A DNA stretch of 64,000 bases from Planctomycetota bacterium (GCA_023417655.1 JAEZFD010000062.1:124001-188000); one strand, 5' to 3'. Shown: positions 53,384 through 61,939, counted from the first letter of the stretch. A program made the numbers and translations. Notes: generated by a model from the sequence alone, not told the origin.

Positions 53384-53913
53384 TGCGCAAGCTGAAAATG
53401 ATCCTGCTGGTCGCAGGCATGCTCTGTCCGACCACCCAGAATGTGAACGCGGACGGCGGGACCATCCGCCTCAGGGAGCAACGAGAGGGTCTTCAGGTCA
53501 CCGTGTTTACTTCGCCTGTCCCGCTACGGGCCGGTCGGGTCGACGTCAGCGTGCTGGTGCAGGATAAATCCGGGAATGCAATCACCCCCGATGTGAGGAT
53601 TGTCGCTCGCCCAGTGTCGGGAGCGGGGCCGGTTGTGAGAGTCCCGGCGACTCAGGCGAGTGCGACCAATCAGCTTTTACAGGCGGCGAAGTTCACTCTG
53701 CCGGAAGCCGGGACGTGGTCGTTTGAAGTGCTGGTCAAATCGACAGATGAAACCGAAGATCGCTTTGTTTTTGAGGCCGAAGTCGCACCTGCTCTGGAGC
53801 GGTGGATCACTTTCTGGCCTTGGTTCAGCTGGCCGCTGCTGGCGATCTATCTTTTTGGAAAGCAGCAACAGTCAGTGCGTCGCACGGCAAAAGTGAGCGG
53901 GATTTCGAGCTGA
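53383..53913 (+). CDS. secreted single-helix-anchored YtkA/FixH-like protein
   Basis: 176 residues. A signal peptide (MILLVAGMLCPTTQNVNA) precedes an all-beta domain (about 25-140) with LQVTVFTSPVPLRAGRVDVSVLVQD, which resembles YtkA/FixH-type domains found near oxidase genes, and a C-terminal helix (WITFWPWFSWPLLAIYLF). The GTG at 53383 shares one base with the previous stop and has GGGAG 8 bases upstream. A longer frame from 53272 lies inside the previous gene and is rejected. Last gene of the respiratory operon. Function likely in oxidase copper or maturation chemistry, by association only. Confidence 0.72.
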   Translation: MRKLKMILLVAGMLCPTTQNVNADGGTIRLREQREGLQVTVFTSPVPLRAGRVDVSVLVQDKSGNAITPDVRIVARPVSGAGPVVRVPATQASATNQLLQAAKFTLPEAGTWSFEVLVKSTDETEDRFVFEAEVAPALERWITFWPWFSWPLLAIYLFGKQQQSVRRTAKVSGISS

Positions 53914-53915
53914 GG

Positions 53916-54023
53916 AAATTCAAAATTCGAATGATCAAATTCGAAACGAATTCAGGGACCTCGATCCGGCAAAGCTGGCACTGGATCTGATGTTTCGAAT
54001 TTGAGATTTTCAATTTTGGATTT
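53916..54023. repeat. AT-rich long inverted repeat between convergent genes
   Basis: Two 32-base arms, 53916-53947 and 53992-54023, match as reverse complements at 25 of 32 positions, with the inner 13 bases (CTCAAATTCGAAAC side) nearly perfect, around a 44-base GC-richer loop. The composition is quite unlike the surrounding genes. The second arm reaches the stop codon of the next minus-strand gene. It may act as a bidirectional terminator or be a dispersed intergenic repeat. Confidence 0.6.
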
Positions 54024-54717
54024 AATTCGCCCAGCCGATCATGTCGCCGGAGAACCGTTCGTAGAACAGGAACCCGATACGCTCGCTTAGACGAGACATG
54101 TATTCCTTCTGGAAGTCATTGAGTGACTGATCGAAGGACTGTCGGGGGACCTTGGTCGGGAACCGGAAATCGAGTTCCTTGGTGAAGATTCGTTCGCCAT
54201 CGCCGTTCCCTTCCGGGTCCATCTCAACGACGTGAACATAGGCTTCCGTCGAACCACGATATAAAGTGGTGCTGGTGCCTTCGTGAAGAGAAAACGACGC
54301 CAGCTCGATCTCAATGACGTAGGTCGCATTGAACGCCTTGCCGATTTCGGATGCTTTTTCCCAATCTGGATGAGCATCGGTCCAGGCTCTCACATAGTCC
54401 GGGTGAATCATCGTGATGTGATTCTGCCCCAGCCGATACGAGACAGCTGTTGCCAGTTGGTCATCAATCTGGGGGAACTTCCACTGAACTTCTTTGGGGG
54501 CATAACAGACAACGGCGACCGTTGTCTTCGGGGCTGTCATCGATTTTCCGGTTTCGAGATCGAAGTCCGGCTCAATCGTTGGGGGGCCGTGAAGCAGATA
54601 ACTGAGAATCACGAACTGCGCACATCCTGAAGTTCCCAGTACGGAAACTCCCATCACAGACCAGATTCCCAGAAGGAACAGGCTGCGTCGAATTCGGCAG
54701 AGATGGGAAGCAAACAT
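54022..54717 (-). CDS. lipoprotein of unknown function (paralog 1)
   Basis: 231 residues. A lipoprotein signal with GVSVLGTSGC gives a lipid anchor at about Cys32. The mature part alternates strands and helices: TVAVVCYAPKEV, then LGQNHITMIHPDYVRAW, NATYVIEIELASFSLHE, TLYRGSTEAYVHVVEM and a C-terminal IGFLFYERF. The plan (nucleotide-free alpha/beta, 'HPD', then a stretch describing Y.RG..) is shared with the next gene on this strand, so the two are paralogs. No known domain recognised. Confidence 0.75.
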   Translation of the reverse strand: MFASHLCRIRRSLFLLGIWSVMGVSVLGTSGCAQFVILSYLLHGPPTIEPDFDLETGKSMTAPKTTVAVVCYAPKEVQWKFPQIDDQLATAVSYRLGQNHITMIHPDYVRAWTDAHPDWEKASEIGKAFNATYVIEIELASFSLHEGTSTTLYRGSTEAYVHVVEMDPEGNGDGERIFTKELDFRFPTKVPRQSFDQSLNDFQKEYMSRLSERIGFLFYERFSGDMIGWAN

Positions 54718-54863
54718 ATCAGGCGTCCGATGAGCGTGATAAACGAGATCGAGGAGTCCCTCTCACCGGGTTCGGATTCACGACGGGTCGTGATCTGATA
54801 TTGAACTCGGTTCAGGGGGGCAGGAACTGATCAGACAGCTCGGAATAACATTCAGTCGGCGTA

Positions 54864-55613
54864 TCAGTTGGCGTAGAGGTCACTTCGGTTTACGTCGTAA
54901 AACGAAGCGCCCAAGGCGTCTGCAATGTGATCAATGAACCGGCGAACAAAGACGTTCTGCGGGGTCTGATCGACCGCAACCGGATACGTTGTCGGGTACG
55001 TTGCATGGAACCGCTGGTCGAAAACCTGCACGGTGTGGCGATTGGTTTCTTTATCCCGCACCTCAAATCCGACGATTCGACCTGTCGCATAACCGCGATA
55101 GAAGTTTGGGCTCGACTCTTCCTTGTAGCGGAATTGTTCGACGGTAATGTGAAACACCAGGTCCAGTTCGGAAATGTCTTCGGCCAATGCCTTAGGATCG
55201 AAGTTTCCGCCGAGCCGGTCGAATGTTTTGGCTGCGACGTCTGGATGGAGCACTGCCAGCTTGTGACGCTTCATCCGCCGCATCAATTCTTCTTCCACAT
55301 CCGAAGTCAGCGTGTTGTAGACCTCGCTGACGGTCGACGGTGCGGTGACGTGAATCAGAATTTTCTTCTGCTCTTTTTTGAGCGAAACTCCGGTCGCTAC
55401 TTCATAGCCTGACTGCTGCATGGGATCACCCATCAGCACCTTGCTGACCATGACCATGGTGTTAATGCAGCCTGACTGGAACAGCAGCACTGCCAGCAGG
55501 AGAAGGCCCCCGGAACAGCGAATCAGTCCGAATTTCGTGACACGCGAGCACCAGGAGTTGCCGAGGACCGGCGCGGGTCTCCGCAGATCCGTTGGTGAGC
55601 AGCTCTGTTTCAT
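54864..55613 (-). CDS. lipoprotein of unknown function (paralog 2)
   Basis: 249 residues. The hydrophobic signal LLLLAVLLFQSGC predicts lipidation near Cys47 after a long basic N-terminus. The mature part follows the plan of its neighbour: KKILIHVTAPSTVSEVYN, RHKLAVLHPDVAAKTF, LDLVFHITVEQFRYKEE, NFYRGYATGRIVGFEV, and an ending with FIDHIADALGASFYDVN. The ATG at 55613 has AAGGA six bases upstream; an earlier ATG at 55667 is not preferred. The 146 bases between the paralogs show no gene. Function unknown. Confidence 0.75.
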   Translation of the reverse strand: MKQSCSPTDLRRPAPVLGNSWCSRVTKFGLIRCSGGLLLLAVLLFQSGCINTMVMVSKVLMGDPMQQSGYEVATGVSLKKEQKKILIHVTAPSTVSEVYNTLTSDVEEELMRRMKRHKLAVLHPDVAAKTFDRLGGNFDPKALAEDISELDLVFHITVEQFRYKEESSPNFYRGYATGRIVGFEVRDKETNRHTVQVFDQRFHATYPTTYPVAVDQTPQNVFVRRFIDHIADALGASFYDVNRSDLYAN

Positions 55614-55727
55614 CTGTGGTCCTTCACGTGGAATCAGGCGTCCTGCCTCTTTTCGCCCTCGGGGCACTGGTCGTGAGATCAGTTCAGGCGAAGCAAACTC
55701 CGTGGTTGTGTCTCGTTGGTGATGTGA

Positions 55728-56204
55728 TCAGGATGACAGAAAGGCCCTCACTCCCCATTGCATTGCGGCAATCGAAGTGAGGATGACAAGACCGATCAGG
55801 ACGACTCTCGATGGGGAGCTAATTCCCCAGGCCTTTCCCAGATAACTGCTGACGCAGCACCACGGAACCGCCAGGCCGCATATGACTGCCAGTGTGAATG
55901 CGGCCGCATTGGCTTGCAGTGCCTGAATCCAGTTCCCTCTGACAAAGAAGGAAAAACTGGTAGTGGCTCCACAGCTCGGGCAGGGCATCCCAAAGACGGC
56001 TGCAAAACCGCAAGGAGGCAACCCGAGTTGCTGATGCGTTCCGAATCCACGAGGATCTGGAGTCAGAAATCCGGCGAGTCCGAAACCGGCGAGAAGTCCA
56101 AGACTGACAACGATCAGCAGAATCCTCTGCCAGCGTGCCAGTGGAACTCCCGCAGGAATGCGAAAGGCCAACTTCGATATCGGGGCGTTCCCCGGGGAAT
56201 TCAT
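55728..56204 (-). CDS. DUF2752 membrane protein
   Basis: 158 residues with three or four membrane helices. The DUF2752 signature is present: LGLPPCGF, then FGMPCPSCGATTSFSFFVRGNW, then AN in LQANAAAF. The C.....G.PCP.CG.T pattern is typical of the family, whose function is not known. The ATG at 56204 has AAAGGG about 6 bases upstream. The frame extends to 56273 without further family sequence. Confidence 0.85.
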   Translation of the reverse strand: MNSPGNAPISKLAFRIPAGVPLARWQRILLIVVSLGLLAGFGLAGFLTPDPRGFGTHQQLGLPPCGFAAVFGMPCPSCGATTSFSFFVRGNWIQALQANAAAFTLAVICGLAVPWCCVSSYLGKAWGISSPSRVVLIGLVILTSIAAMQWGVRAFLSS

Positions 56205-56346
56205 GATGGCCCTTTCTAGCTCAAACCTGAGGAATTCGGACCCGCTGTTTATGGTTTTCAGGAAATCGATCACTTCACCGGCACCGATTGCCGATTACTG
56301 CTGAATTTCGCGGTGGTCTCCCGCCGGTCTCATATCTGTTGAAAGC

Positions 56347-58896
56347 ATGATGTCCCTGTCGCCCCTTCCGATTGACGATGTACTGCCGGAGCTGATTGAG
56401 AAACTGCGAGGTTCAGGCGCTTTGGTGTTGCAGGCTCCGACTGGGGCGGGAAAGACCACGCGCGTTCCCCCGGCCATTCTGGATTCAGGACTCGCTGGTT
56501 CCGGTCAGATCGTGATGCTCGAACCTCGGCGGGTCGCCGCGCGGGCGTCTGCAGCACGCATGGCGGTCGAGCGAAAGGTTCGTCTCGGGCAGGAAGTGGG
56601 CTATCAGGTCCGTTTCGATTCGCGGCAGAGTCGGGACACCCGAATTCTGGTCGTGACAGAAGGAATTCTGCTCCGGAAACTCCAGATGGATCCATTTCTG
56701 GAAGGAATCGGGGCCATCGTGTTCGATGAATTCCATGAACGGAATTTGAACAGTGATCTGGCGCTGGGGATGGTTGCCCGCATTCAACGGGAGATTCGTC
56801 CAGATCTGAAACTGGTCGTGATGTCGGCCACTCTGGACCCGACCCCCATCTCACATTATCTCGATGGGTGTCCCATCATCTCCAGTCAGGGGCGAACTTA
56901 CCCGGTCACGGTAGAATACCTGAAGCAACGCGACCGACGGTCACCGGTCGAACTTGCAGCGTTCGGGGTCGAACAGGTTTTTCAGAAGACCGACGGACAT
57001 GTACTCGTCTTTCTCCCCGGTGTGGGGGAGATTCAACGAACGGCCCGGGAACTGGAGACGTTTGCTCAGCGACAAGGCGTGCGTATCTGGCCGTTGTATG
57101 GAGATCTTTCTCCGGAGGAGCAGGATCATGTTCTCGCTCCTTCTTCCCAACGCAAAATCGTCCTGGCCACGAACGTCGCGGAAACGTCGATCACGATCGA
57201 CGGAGTTACGGCCGTGGTCGACACTGGCGTTGCCCGAGTCCTTCGATTCGATCCGCTGGTTGGACTGGATCGACTCGAAATCGAGCCGATTTCACAGGCA
57301 TCCGCTGATCAACGGGCAGGGCGAGCCGGTCGAACCGCACCGGGCATCTGTCTGCGTCTGTGGGAAGAGACGTCGCATCGTCATCGACCGGAACAGACGG
57401 AACCTGAGATTCGTCGGGTCGACTTGGCCGGCCCGATTCTGCAGCTCAAGAGTTGGGGAGAGAAGGATGCACTCGCCTTCCCGTGGTTTGAATCCCCACG
57501 ACCGGAGACCGTGGCGCAGGCGGAACTCCTGCTGAAGCGGCTTGGGGCCACTGACGACGACGGGCGCCTGACGGAACTCGGACAACAGATGTCCCAGTTG
57601 CCGAGCCATCCGCGCATCGCCCGTCTGCTGCTCGCAGGTCAGCAGCTGGGTGTTGTACGACGAGCGGCTTGGCTGGCCGCGTTGCTGGAGGAGCGTGATC
57701 CATTCATGCGTCCCCGGCCGGGGACATCTCATCGGCCGCCGACGATGACGGTGTCTCACCACTCGCAATCCGACACGCTGGACCGGCTCGCAGCGCTCGA
57801 AGAGGCGGAACGACAGGGCACTGTGGACTTTCCCTGGGGAACTCTGCATCGAGGTTCAGCGGCTCATCTCGCTCGTGTGAGAGATCACCTGCTGCGCGAC
57901 CTGCGGGCGATGGAACTTCCTGAGCACGGGTCGGAAGGGGACTCTTCAGACGCATTCGAGCGGCTTCTGCAGGCGTTGATTCTGGCGTTCCCTGATCGGG
58001 TTGCGAAACGGCGCTCTTTAGGGAGTGACAAAGGCGTCATGGTCGGCGGGCGTGGAGTGAAACTCGCGCCGCAATCCACTGTGCGACAAGGCGAACTCTT
58101 TCTTTGCACGGATGTCGACGCCGGTCAGACCGACGCGCTGGTCCGGCAGGCTTCGATGATTCAACCGGAGTGGTTGCCTGAGCGATCCCTGCGAAACCAG
58201 ACGGATTTGTTTTTCCATCCGACGCAGAAACAGGTGGTTGCACGGCAACGGCACTATTTCGAAGATCTGATTCTCTCTGAATCTCCCTGTGCATTGCCGA
58301 ATGATGACTCTCCCGCGGAGGTCCTGTTCCGCGAGGCCCAGCGGGAATGGAATCAAGTCTTTCCTGCGGACAACGAGGAGGTCGCCAACTTCCTCTCCCG
58401 AATCCGGTGTCTGAAAGAATGGATGCCGGAGGCTGAACTGCCTGCCTGTGAGACGGCCGATCTGCAACAGGTCCTGGAGAATCTCTGCACCCGGCATCGG
58501 TCCTTCGCGGAACTCCGTCGCGCCGACTGGCTCAATGAACTTCACAACCTGTTGAGCTGGCCGCAGCGGCAACTCCTCGAGAAAGAGGCCCCTGAAAAAA
58601 TTGTCGTCCCGAGCGGCAGTGCGATTCGACTGCAGTATGAACCGGGTCGGCCGCCTGTGCTGGCAGTGCGAATTCAGGAAGTCTTCGGGATGGCGGATTC
58701 GCCGCGGGTCGCTGGAGGTCGAATCAAGGTGTTGTTGCATCTCTTAGGACCAAATCGGCAACCGCAGCAGGTTACCGATGATCTCGCCAGTTTCTGGAAG
58801 AACACTTACACGATGGTCCGGAAGGAACTCGCCCGACGTTACCCCAAGCATCCGTGGCCGGAAGATCCATTGGCCGCCAAAGCGATTCGGAAATAA
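56347..58896 (+). CDS. hrpB: ATP-dependent helicase HrpB
   Basis: 849 residues, close to the family length of about 820. Domains: DExH helicase core with Walker A APTGAGKTTRVP near 30-41, motif II DEFHERN from Asp127 and motif III VVMSATLD near 160; helicase C domain with VLVFLPGVGEIQRT, NVAETSITIDGVTAVVD and the QRAGRAGR motif VI near 315-322; then HA2, OB and HrpB C-terminal domains (KVLLHLLGPNRQPQQVTDDLASFW near 800). DEAH helicases of this type act on RNA. The exact role of HrpB is not well defined. Complete protein. Two adjacent ATG codons start it, with GAAAG upstream. Confidence 0.95.
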   Translation: MMSLSPLPIDDVLPELIEKLRGSGALVLQAPTGAGKTTRVPPAILDSGLAGSGQIVMLEPRRVAARASAARMAVERKVRLGQEVGYQVRFDSRQSRDTRILVVTEGILLRKLQMDPFLEGIGAIVFDEFHERNLNSDLALGMVARIQREIRPDLKLVVMSATLDPTPISHYLDGCPIISSQGRTYPVTVEYLKQRDRRSPVELAAFGVEQVFQKTDGHVLVFLPGVGEIQRTARELETFAQRQGVRIWPLYGDLSPEEQDHVLAPSSQRKIVLATNVAETSITIDGVTAVVDTGVARVLRFDPLVGLDRLEIEPISQASADQRAGRAGRTAPGICLRLWEETSHRHRPEQTEPEIRRVDLAGPILQLKSWGEKDALAFPWFESPRPETVAQAELLLKRLGATDDDGRLTELGQQMSQLPSHPRIARLLLAGQQLGVVRRAAWLAALLEERDPFMRPRPGTSHRPPTMTVSHHSQSDTLDRLAALEEAERQGTVDFPWGTLHRGSAAHLARVRDHLLRDLRAMELPEHGSEGDSSDAFERLLQALILAFPDRVAKRRSLGSDKGVMVGGRGVKLAPQSTVRQGELFLCTDVDAGQTDALVRQASMIQPEWLPERSLRNQTDLFFHPTQKQVVARQRHYFEDLILSESPCALPNDDSPAEVLFREAQREWNQVFPADNEEVANFLSRIRCLKEWMPEAELPACETADLQQVLENLCTRHRSFAELRRADWLNELHNLLSWPQRQLLEKEAPEKIVVPSGSAIRLQYEPGRPPVLAVRIQEVFGMADSPRVAGGRIKVLLHLLGPNRQPQQVTDDLASFWKNTYTMVRKELARRYPKHPWPEDPLAAKAIRK

Positions 58897-58900
58897 AAAC

Positions 58901-58934
58901 GGACAGGCCCCGTTCGAGTGAACAGGACCTGTCC
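58901..58934 (-). terminator. intrinsic terminator of the CCVPGA-repeat protein gene
   Basis: GGACAGG and CCTGTCC form the outer stem, with CC/GG and GTTC/GAAC continuing it inward. On the minus strand GTTTTTATTTCC follows. It starts 4 bases after the hrpB stop codon, so it may also cap the hrpB transcript. Confidence 0.75.
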
Positions 58935-58978
58935 TGAAAGTTCAGTCAATTCTCAGCCGAATGGATCGGCCAGACGAA

Positions 58979-59401
58979 CTATTTACAGCAAACGGCGCCT
59001 TCGGTGCAGCATGGGAGCTGAGCGACGCAGCACTCGGCTGTTGCACTGCAGCAGCCTTCCTGCACGTCGCAGCAAGCCGCTTTGACCTGGCAGCAGGCTC
59101 CGGCTGCAGCACTCGCCATCTTGAAGACGGCGGACTTCTTCAGATCGAGTAAAGTCGTTGCTGCAGCAGTCGCTTCACAGCAGGCAGCGCCGGGAACACA
59201 GCATTCCGCGCCGGGTGTGCAACAGCTTGGCGTGACGCAACATTCAGCGCCCGGTACGCAACAGGCGGCGCCGGGAACACAACAGGATGGACTTGCGACC
59301 GAATTGACCGTTGAAGTCTTGGCTGTCGCCGTTTGCACGGCCAGAACAAGCAGAGCAAGACACAATCCGGAGACAAACAGAGCAGCGATTTTCTTCGACA
59401 T
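58979..59401 (-). CDS. secreted Cys-rich protein with CCVPGA repeats
   Basis: 140 residues. A signal peptide (MSKKIAALFVSGLCLALLVL, cleavage near TATA) precedes a mature part with 26 or so cysteines, mostly as Cys-Cys pairs. The first half repeats CCVPGA/CCTPGA units every 7 residues. The second half has CCQVKAACCDVQEGCC and a final CCTEGAVCCK. No known domain is recognised. Heptad-spaced Cys pairs suggest a disulfide-linked or metal-binding fibre-like structure outside the cell. A further Cys-rich secreted protein gene lies upstream on the same strand. Confidence 0.75.
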   Translation of the reverse strand: MSKKIAALFVSGLCLALLVLAVQTATAKTSTVNSVASPSCCVPGAACCVPGAECCVTPSCCTPGAECCVPGAACCEATAAATTLLDLKKSAVFKMASAAAGACCQVKAACCDVQEGCCSATAECCVAQLPCCTEGAVCCK

Positions 59402-59554
59402 GGATTAATTCCCAATCAAATGGTTCTCGATGTGCAAAACGAAAAACAGAATTCGTTCTGCGGTTGACCTGAACCGGCATCACGCGCGGACAGGGGCTCT
59501 CTAACGTGACGGCGAGGTGCGCCAACACGGTCACAGGAGCGCAGTGACAGGAGC

Positions 59555-60013
59555 TCAGAGAACCTTGGGAGGCGGAACCGCAGGAAGATCGCAGCGAGAC
59601 AGTTGCTGATCATCCGCAAACATCAAAGCAGATTGCGGGGAGAAGGAAAAACTGTTCGTCCCGGCAGCGACATACAGAACGGGGCTGCCGATCGACTTGC
59701 AACAACTCTGGGTGGAGCAGGGACAGTTCTCTCCGCCACAGCCAGATTCGAATTTCGAGTCGGCCGGTGAGGAAGCTGCCGCAGCAACGGAAGGTGCTTC
59801 CACATTCGGGTGGCAGCATTGAGGCAGAGTTGCTTTCGCAGAGTGGTCTCCGCTGCAGCAGCAAGCGGAATCTGGCGTCGAGCAGCAGCCTGCAGCAGAG
59901 GGTGCCTGCCGAGGAGATGCATTTGCCTCACAGCAGGATCCGGCGCTGGATTTTCCAGCAGGTCCGGCCATCAGCAAGGTGAGGCACAGGAGGTGATGCA
60001 TCAACCACTTCAT
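59555..60013 (-). CDS. secreted Cys-rich protein, unrelated repeat pattern
   Basis: 152 residues. A signal peptide (MKWLMHHLLCLTLLMAGPAG, cleavage near SSAG) precedes a Cys-rich part with GSCCEAN, GCCSTPDSACCCSGDH, QCCHPN, GCGGENCPC and QSCCKS up to about residue 107, then a 45-residue tail without cysteine apart from one near the end. Histidines among the cysteines (GDHS, CCHPN) would suit metal binding. The downstream gene on this strand also encodes a CC-rich protein, 153 bases away. No family recognised. Confidence 0.7.
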   Translation of the reverse strand: MKWLMHHLLCLTLLMAGPAGKSSAGSCCEANASPRQAPSAAGCCSTPDSACCCSGDHSAKATLPQCCHPNVEAPSVAAAASSPADSKFESGCGGENCPCSTQSCCKSIGSPVLYVAAGTNSFSFSPQSALMFADDQQLSRCDLPAVPPPKVL

Positions 60014-60408
60014 GCCATGATTGTACGGCTCGTCTCATGCCCAATACAAGAGGGATTCGCGTTAGCTCAGTTGTTCGAGGTTCTGAGTGTGGGGCATGGG
60101 AAAACCGGAGTGACGGTGATTTCAATGGACAAGACATCTGTCACCTTGCCATCGAAACCCGCGATTCAGGGGGCATTCAGAATTAGCTGAGTACTGATGC
60201 TTGCAGTCAACCAGGTGATTCCTGCGAACCGGTCTCCGTCCAATTGACTCTGTCTCTGCGACTGGATAATCTGCGGCGAGTTTGAGTGCTCCTGCCTTGT
60301 GTGGGATCGATCAAATTTGCCGATTCCGATCGGTGTGCACGAACTCAGGAATTTGACGGATTTGATCAAAGTCCTGTGCCGTGAGATCCGATTCTTAATG
60401 GCATCGAA
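60014..60408. other. intergenic region upstream of tRNA-Cys, no gene seen
   Basis: 395 bases between the Cys-rich gene (minus) and the tRNA (plus). TTGACG at 60353 might be a -35 element for the tRNA, but no good -10 follows. No coding frame is convincing. Confidence 0.45.
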
Positions 60409-60483
60409 GGCGCAGTAGCCAAGCGGCCTAAGGCGACGGATTGCAAATCCGTTATTTCCCCGGTTCGAATCCGGGCTGCGCCT
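60409..60483 (+). tRNA. tRNA-Cys (anticodon GCA)
   Basis: The cloverleaf is complete. The acceptor stem pairs GGCGCAG with CTGCGCC and the discriminator base is T. The D-stem is GCC/GGC. The anticodon stem ACGGA/TCCGT encloses TTGCAAA with anticodon GCA at 60443-60445. The T-arm is CCCGG TTCGAAT CCGGG. The discriminator U is normal for tRNA-Cys. CCA is not encoded. Confidence 0.96.
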
Positions 60484-60513
60484 CTTCTGAATGAGCATTG
60501 AATTGCCGGATGA

Positions 60514-60548
60514 CCCCTGTGACACTCAACGTGACACAGGGGTTTTTT
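60514..60548 (+). terminator. intrinsic terminator after tRNA-Cys
   Basis: CCCCTGTG and CACAGGGG form an 8-bp stem with an inner ACACTCAACGTGA loop, followed by TTTTTT. It lies about 30 bases after the tRNA. Confidence 0.85.
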
Positions 60549-60576
60549 CGTTGCCTGATGCTCAGGCGGCACTCGT

Positions 60577-61761
60577 TCACGGGTCGCGGATCTCAAGCAC
60601 GCCGCTTTCGATCATCTCGCGAATCTCTGACTGAAGGTGACGCAACCGTGAGCTCTGTTTCTCGGTCAGCTTGTCCTGTGGGAGTTGCTCAAGGAGACGT
60701 TTTGCCGCGGCCGGGCGTTTCTGGACAAATGTGAGTATCTCCGCAAGCTCCAACCGTCCGGCGAGATTGCCGGGCGCGACCTGCAGAAGATTCTTATAAA
60801 TCCCGACGCAGCTGTCCCATTCCTGACGTTTCTTCAAGGCCCGGGCGAGCGTCAGCAATTCTGACTCCGGGGGCTGGTAGTCCGGCTGTAGATGTCGAAT
60901 CTTTGCCAATACGGTCATTGCTGCATGCGGCTTGTTCTGCACGACCAGATCGACAAACCGAGTTTCTGATTCAGTAGGTGACATCACCTGAATCGCGATT
61001 TCATGACTCCGCGATTGAGGCTTCTTCCGCGTGGCGAACTTTTGATTCTTTCGTCGTTCCCGGTCGGACTGATACCCAGTTGAGTAATGACCTTCTCCGG
61101 TTTCGATAGGACCTTTGAGAACAGAAAACAGATCCCACCCTTCGCAATCGACTCGACCGAATTTCAGCAGGGCGACTCCCGCGGCAGCACCGACTCCTGC
61201 TCCCAGAAGATGCAGAAACTCGTTTTGAGCGCCGGGAACAAATTGAAAGTAAAGGAGCGACTTTGCCAGAACGAGGAGTGCGAAGACCAGAACCGAAATC
61301 TCGAAAATTCCTGACCGCAGGAACAGGATGTAGAAGACGGAGAGTTCGTTCTTCGGCGCCCAGATGAGACAGATGGCCATCAGGCCGAAGATCACCGCCG
61401 AGGCCCCGCAGGATGCTCCGTGGCCGTTCCAGAACAGAACCTGTTCGAGAACGCACTCGGTGATTCCGATCACCAGAAACAGGGGGATGAACTTCGACCA
61501 GCCGAGCTTCCCTTCGACGATCAGCCCGAAGCTCCAGAGGAAGATCATGTTTCCCAGAAGGTGAAGGACTCCACTGTGGACGAAGTTCGAGGTGACCCAA
61601 TTCCCGGGGGTCAGACCCGTTCCATAGTGCAGGGCAAGGCGGGAGAACCAGTCCGGCTGTGCCTCGAGTAAAAGAAACACAAGGCAATTCAGAGCGATCA
61701 GACAGATCGTGCCGATCGGCCTGTAATAAAGCGGAGCGTCGGTGTTGTAAGGCACAAACAT
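60577..61761 (-). CDS. rhomboid family membrane protein with C-terminal TPR region
   Basis: 394 residues. Rhomboid part (about 15-205): NFVHSGVLHLLGNMIFLWSFG with His67 and Asn71 in helix 2, the serine motif as GASA (Ser121) in GASAVIFGLMA where GxSG is usual, and His184 in EFLHLLGAGVGAAAG. Ser and His of the catalytic dyad are therefore present, but the Gly after the Ser is Ala. A basic linker (about 225-265) leads to a helical TPR-like region (about 270-390). Rhomboids cut membrane helices. Substrates cannot be predicted. The ATG at 61761 has AGGTGGG upstream; the open frame before it is not used. Confidence 0.85.
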   Translation of the reverse strand: MFVPYNTDAPLYYRPIGTICLIALNCLVFLLLEAQPDWFSRLALHYGTGLTPGNWVTSNFVHSGVLHLLGNMIFLWSFGLIVEGKLGWSKFIPLFLVIGITECVLEQVLFWNGHGASCGASAVIFGLMAICLIWAPKNELSVFYILFLRSGIFEISVLVFALLVLAKSLLYFQFVPGAQNEFLHLLGAGVGAAAGVALLKFGRVDCEGWDLFSVLKGPIETGEGHYSTGYQSDRERRKNQKFATRKKPQSRSHEIAIQVMSPTESETRFVDLVVQNKPHAAMTVLAKIRHLQPDYQPPESELLTLARALKKRQEWDSCVGIYKNLLQVAPGNLAGRLELAEILTFVQKRPAAAKRLLEQLPQDKLTEKQSSRLRHLQSEIREMIESGVLEIRDP

Positions 61762-61900
61762 GCAGCCCACCTGACGGAGTGAGCGGTCGGTGACAATGCT
61801 CCGGGCACGGACCCTCCGGGAGTGGGGCACAACTACGACCGCTTCCGCAAATTGTAAATCTGCAAGGGGGCTGAATCGAAGCGGAGGCCGGCGATTCAAT

Positions 61901-61939
61901 AAAAAAAGACGGAAATCTTCAAATTTGAAGATCCCGTCT
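61901..61939 (-). terminator. intrinsic terminator of the adenylate kinase-like gene
   Basis: ATCTTCAAA and TTTGAAGAT form the core stem, extended by AGACG/CGTCT after a short internal loop. On the minus strand TTTTTTTATTG follows. It lies about 100 bases after the stop of the kinase gene. Confidence 0.75.

Noticed and set aside
59140..59320. Short direct DNA repeats resembling a CRISPR-like array
   Set aside because: The repeats are the codons of CCVPGA units in the Cys-rich protein, 21 bases apart with no unique spacers.
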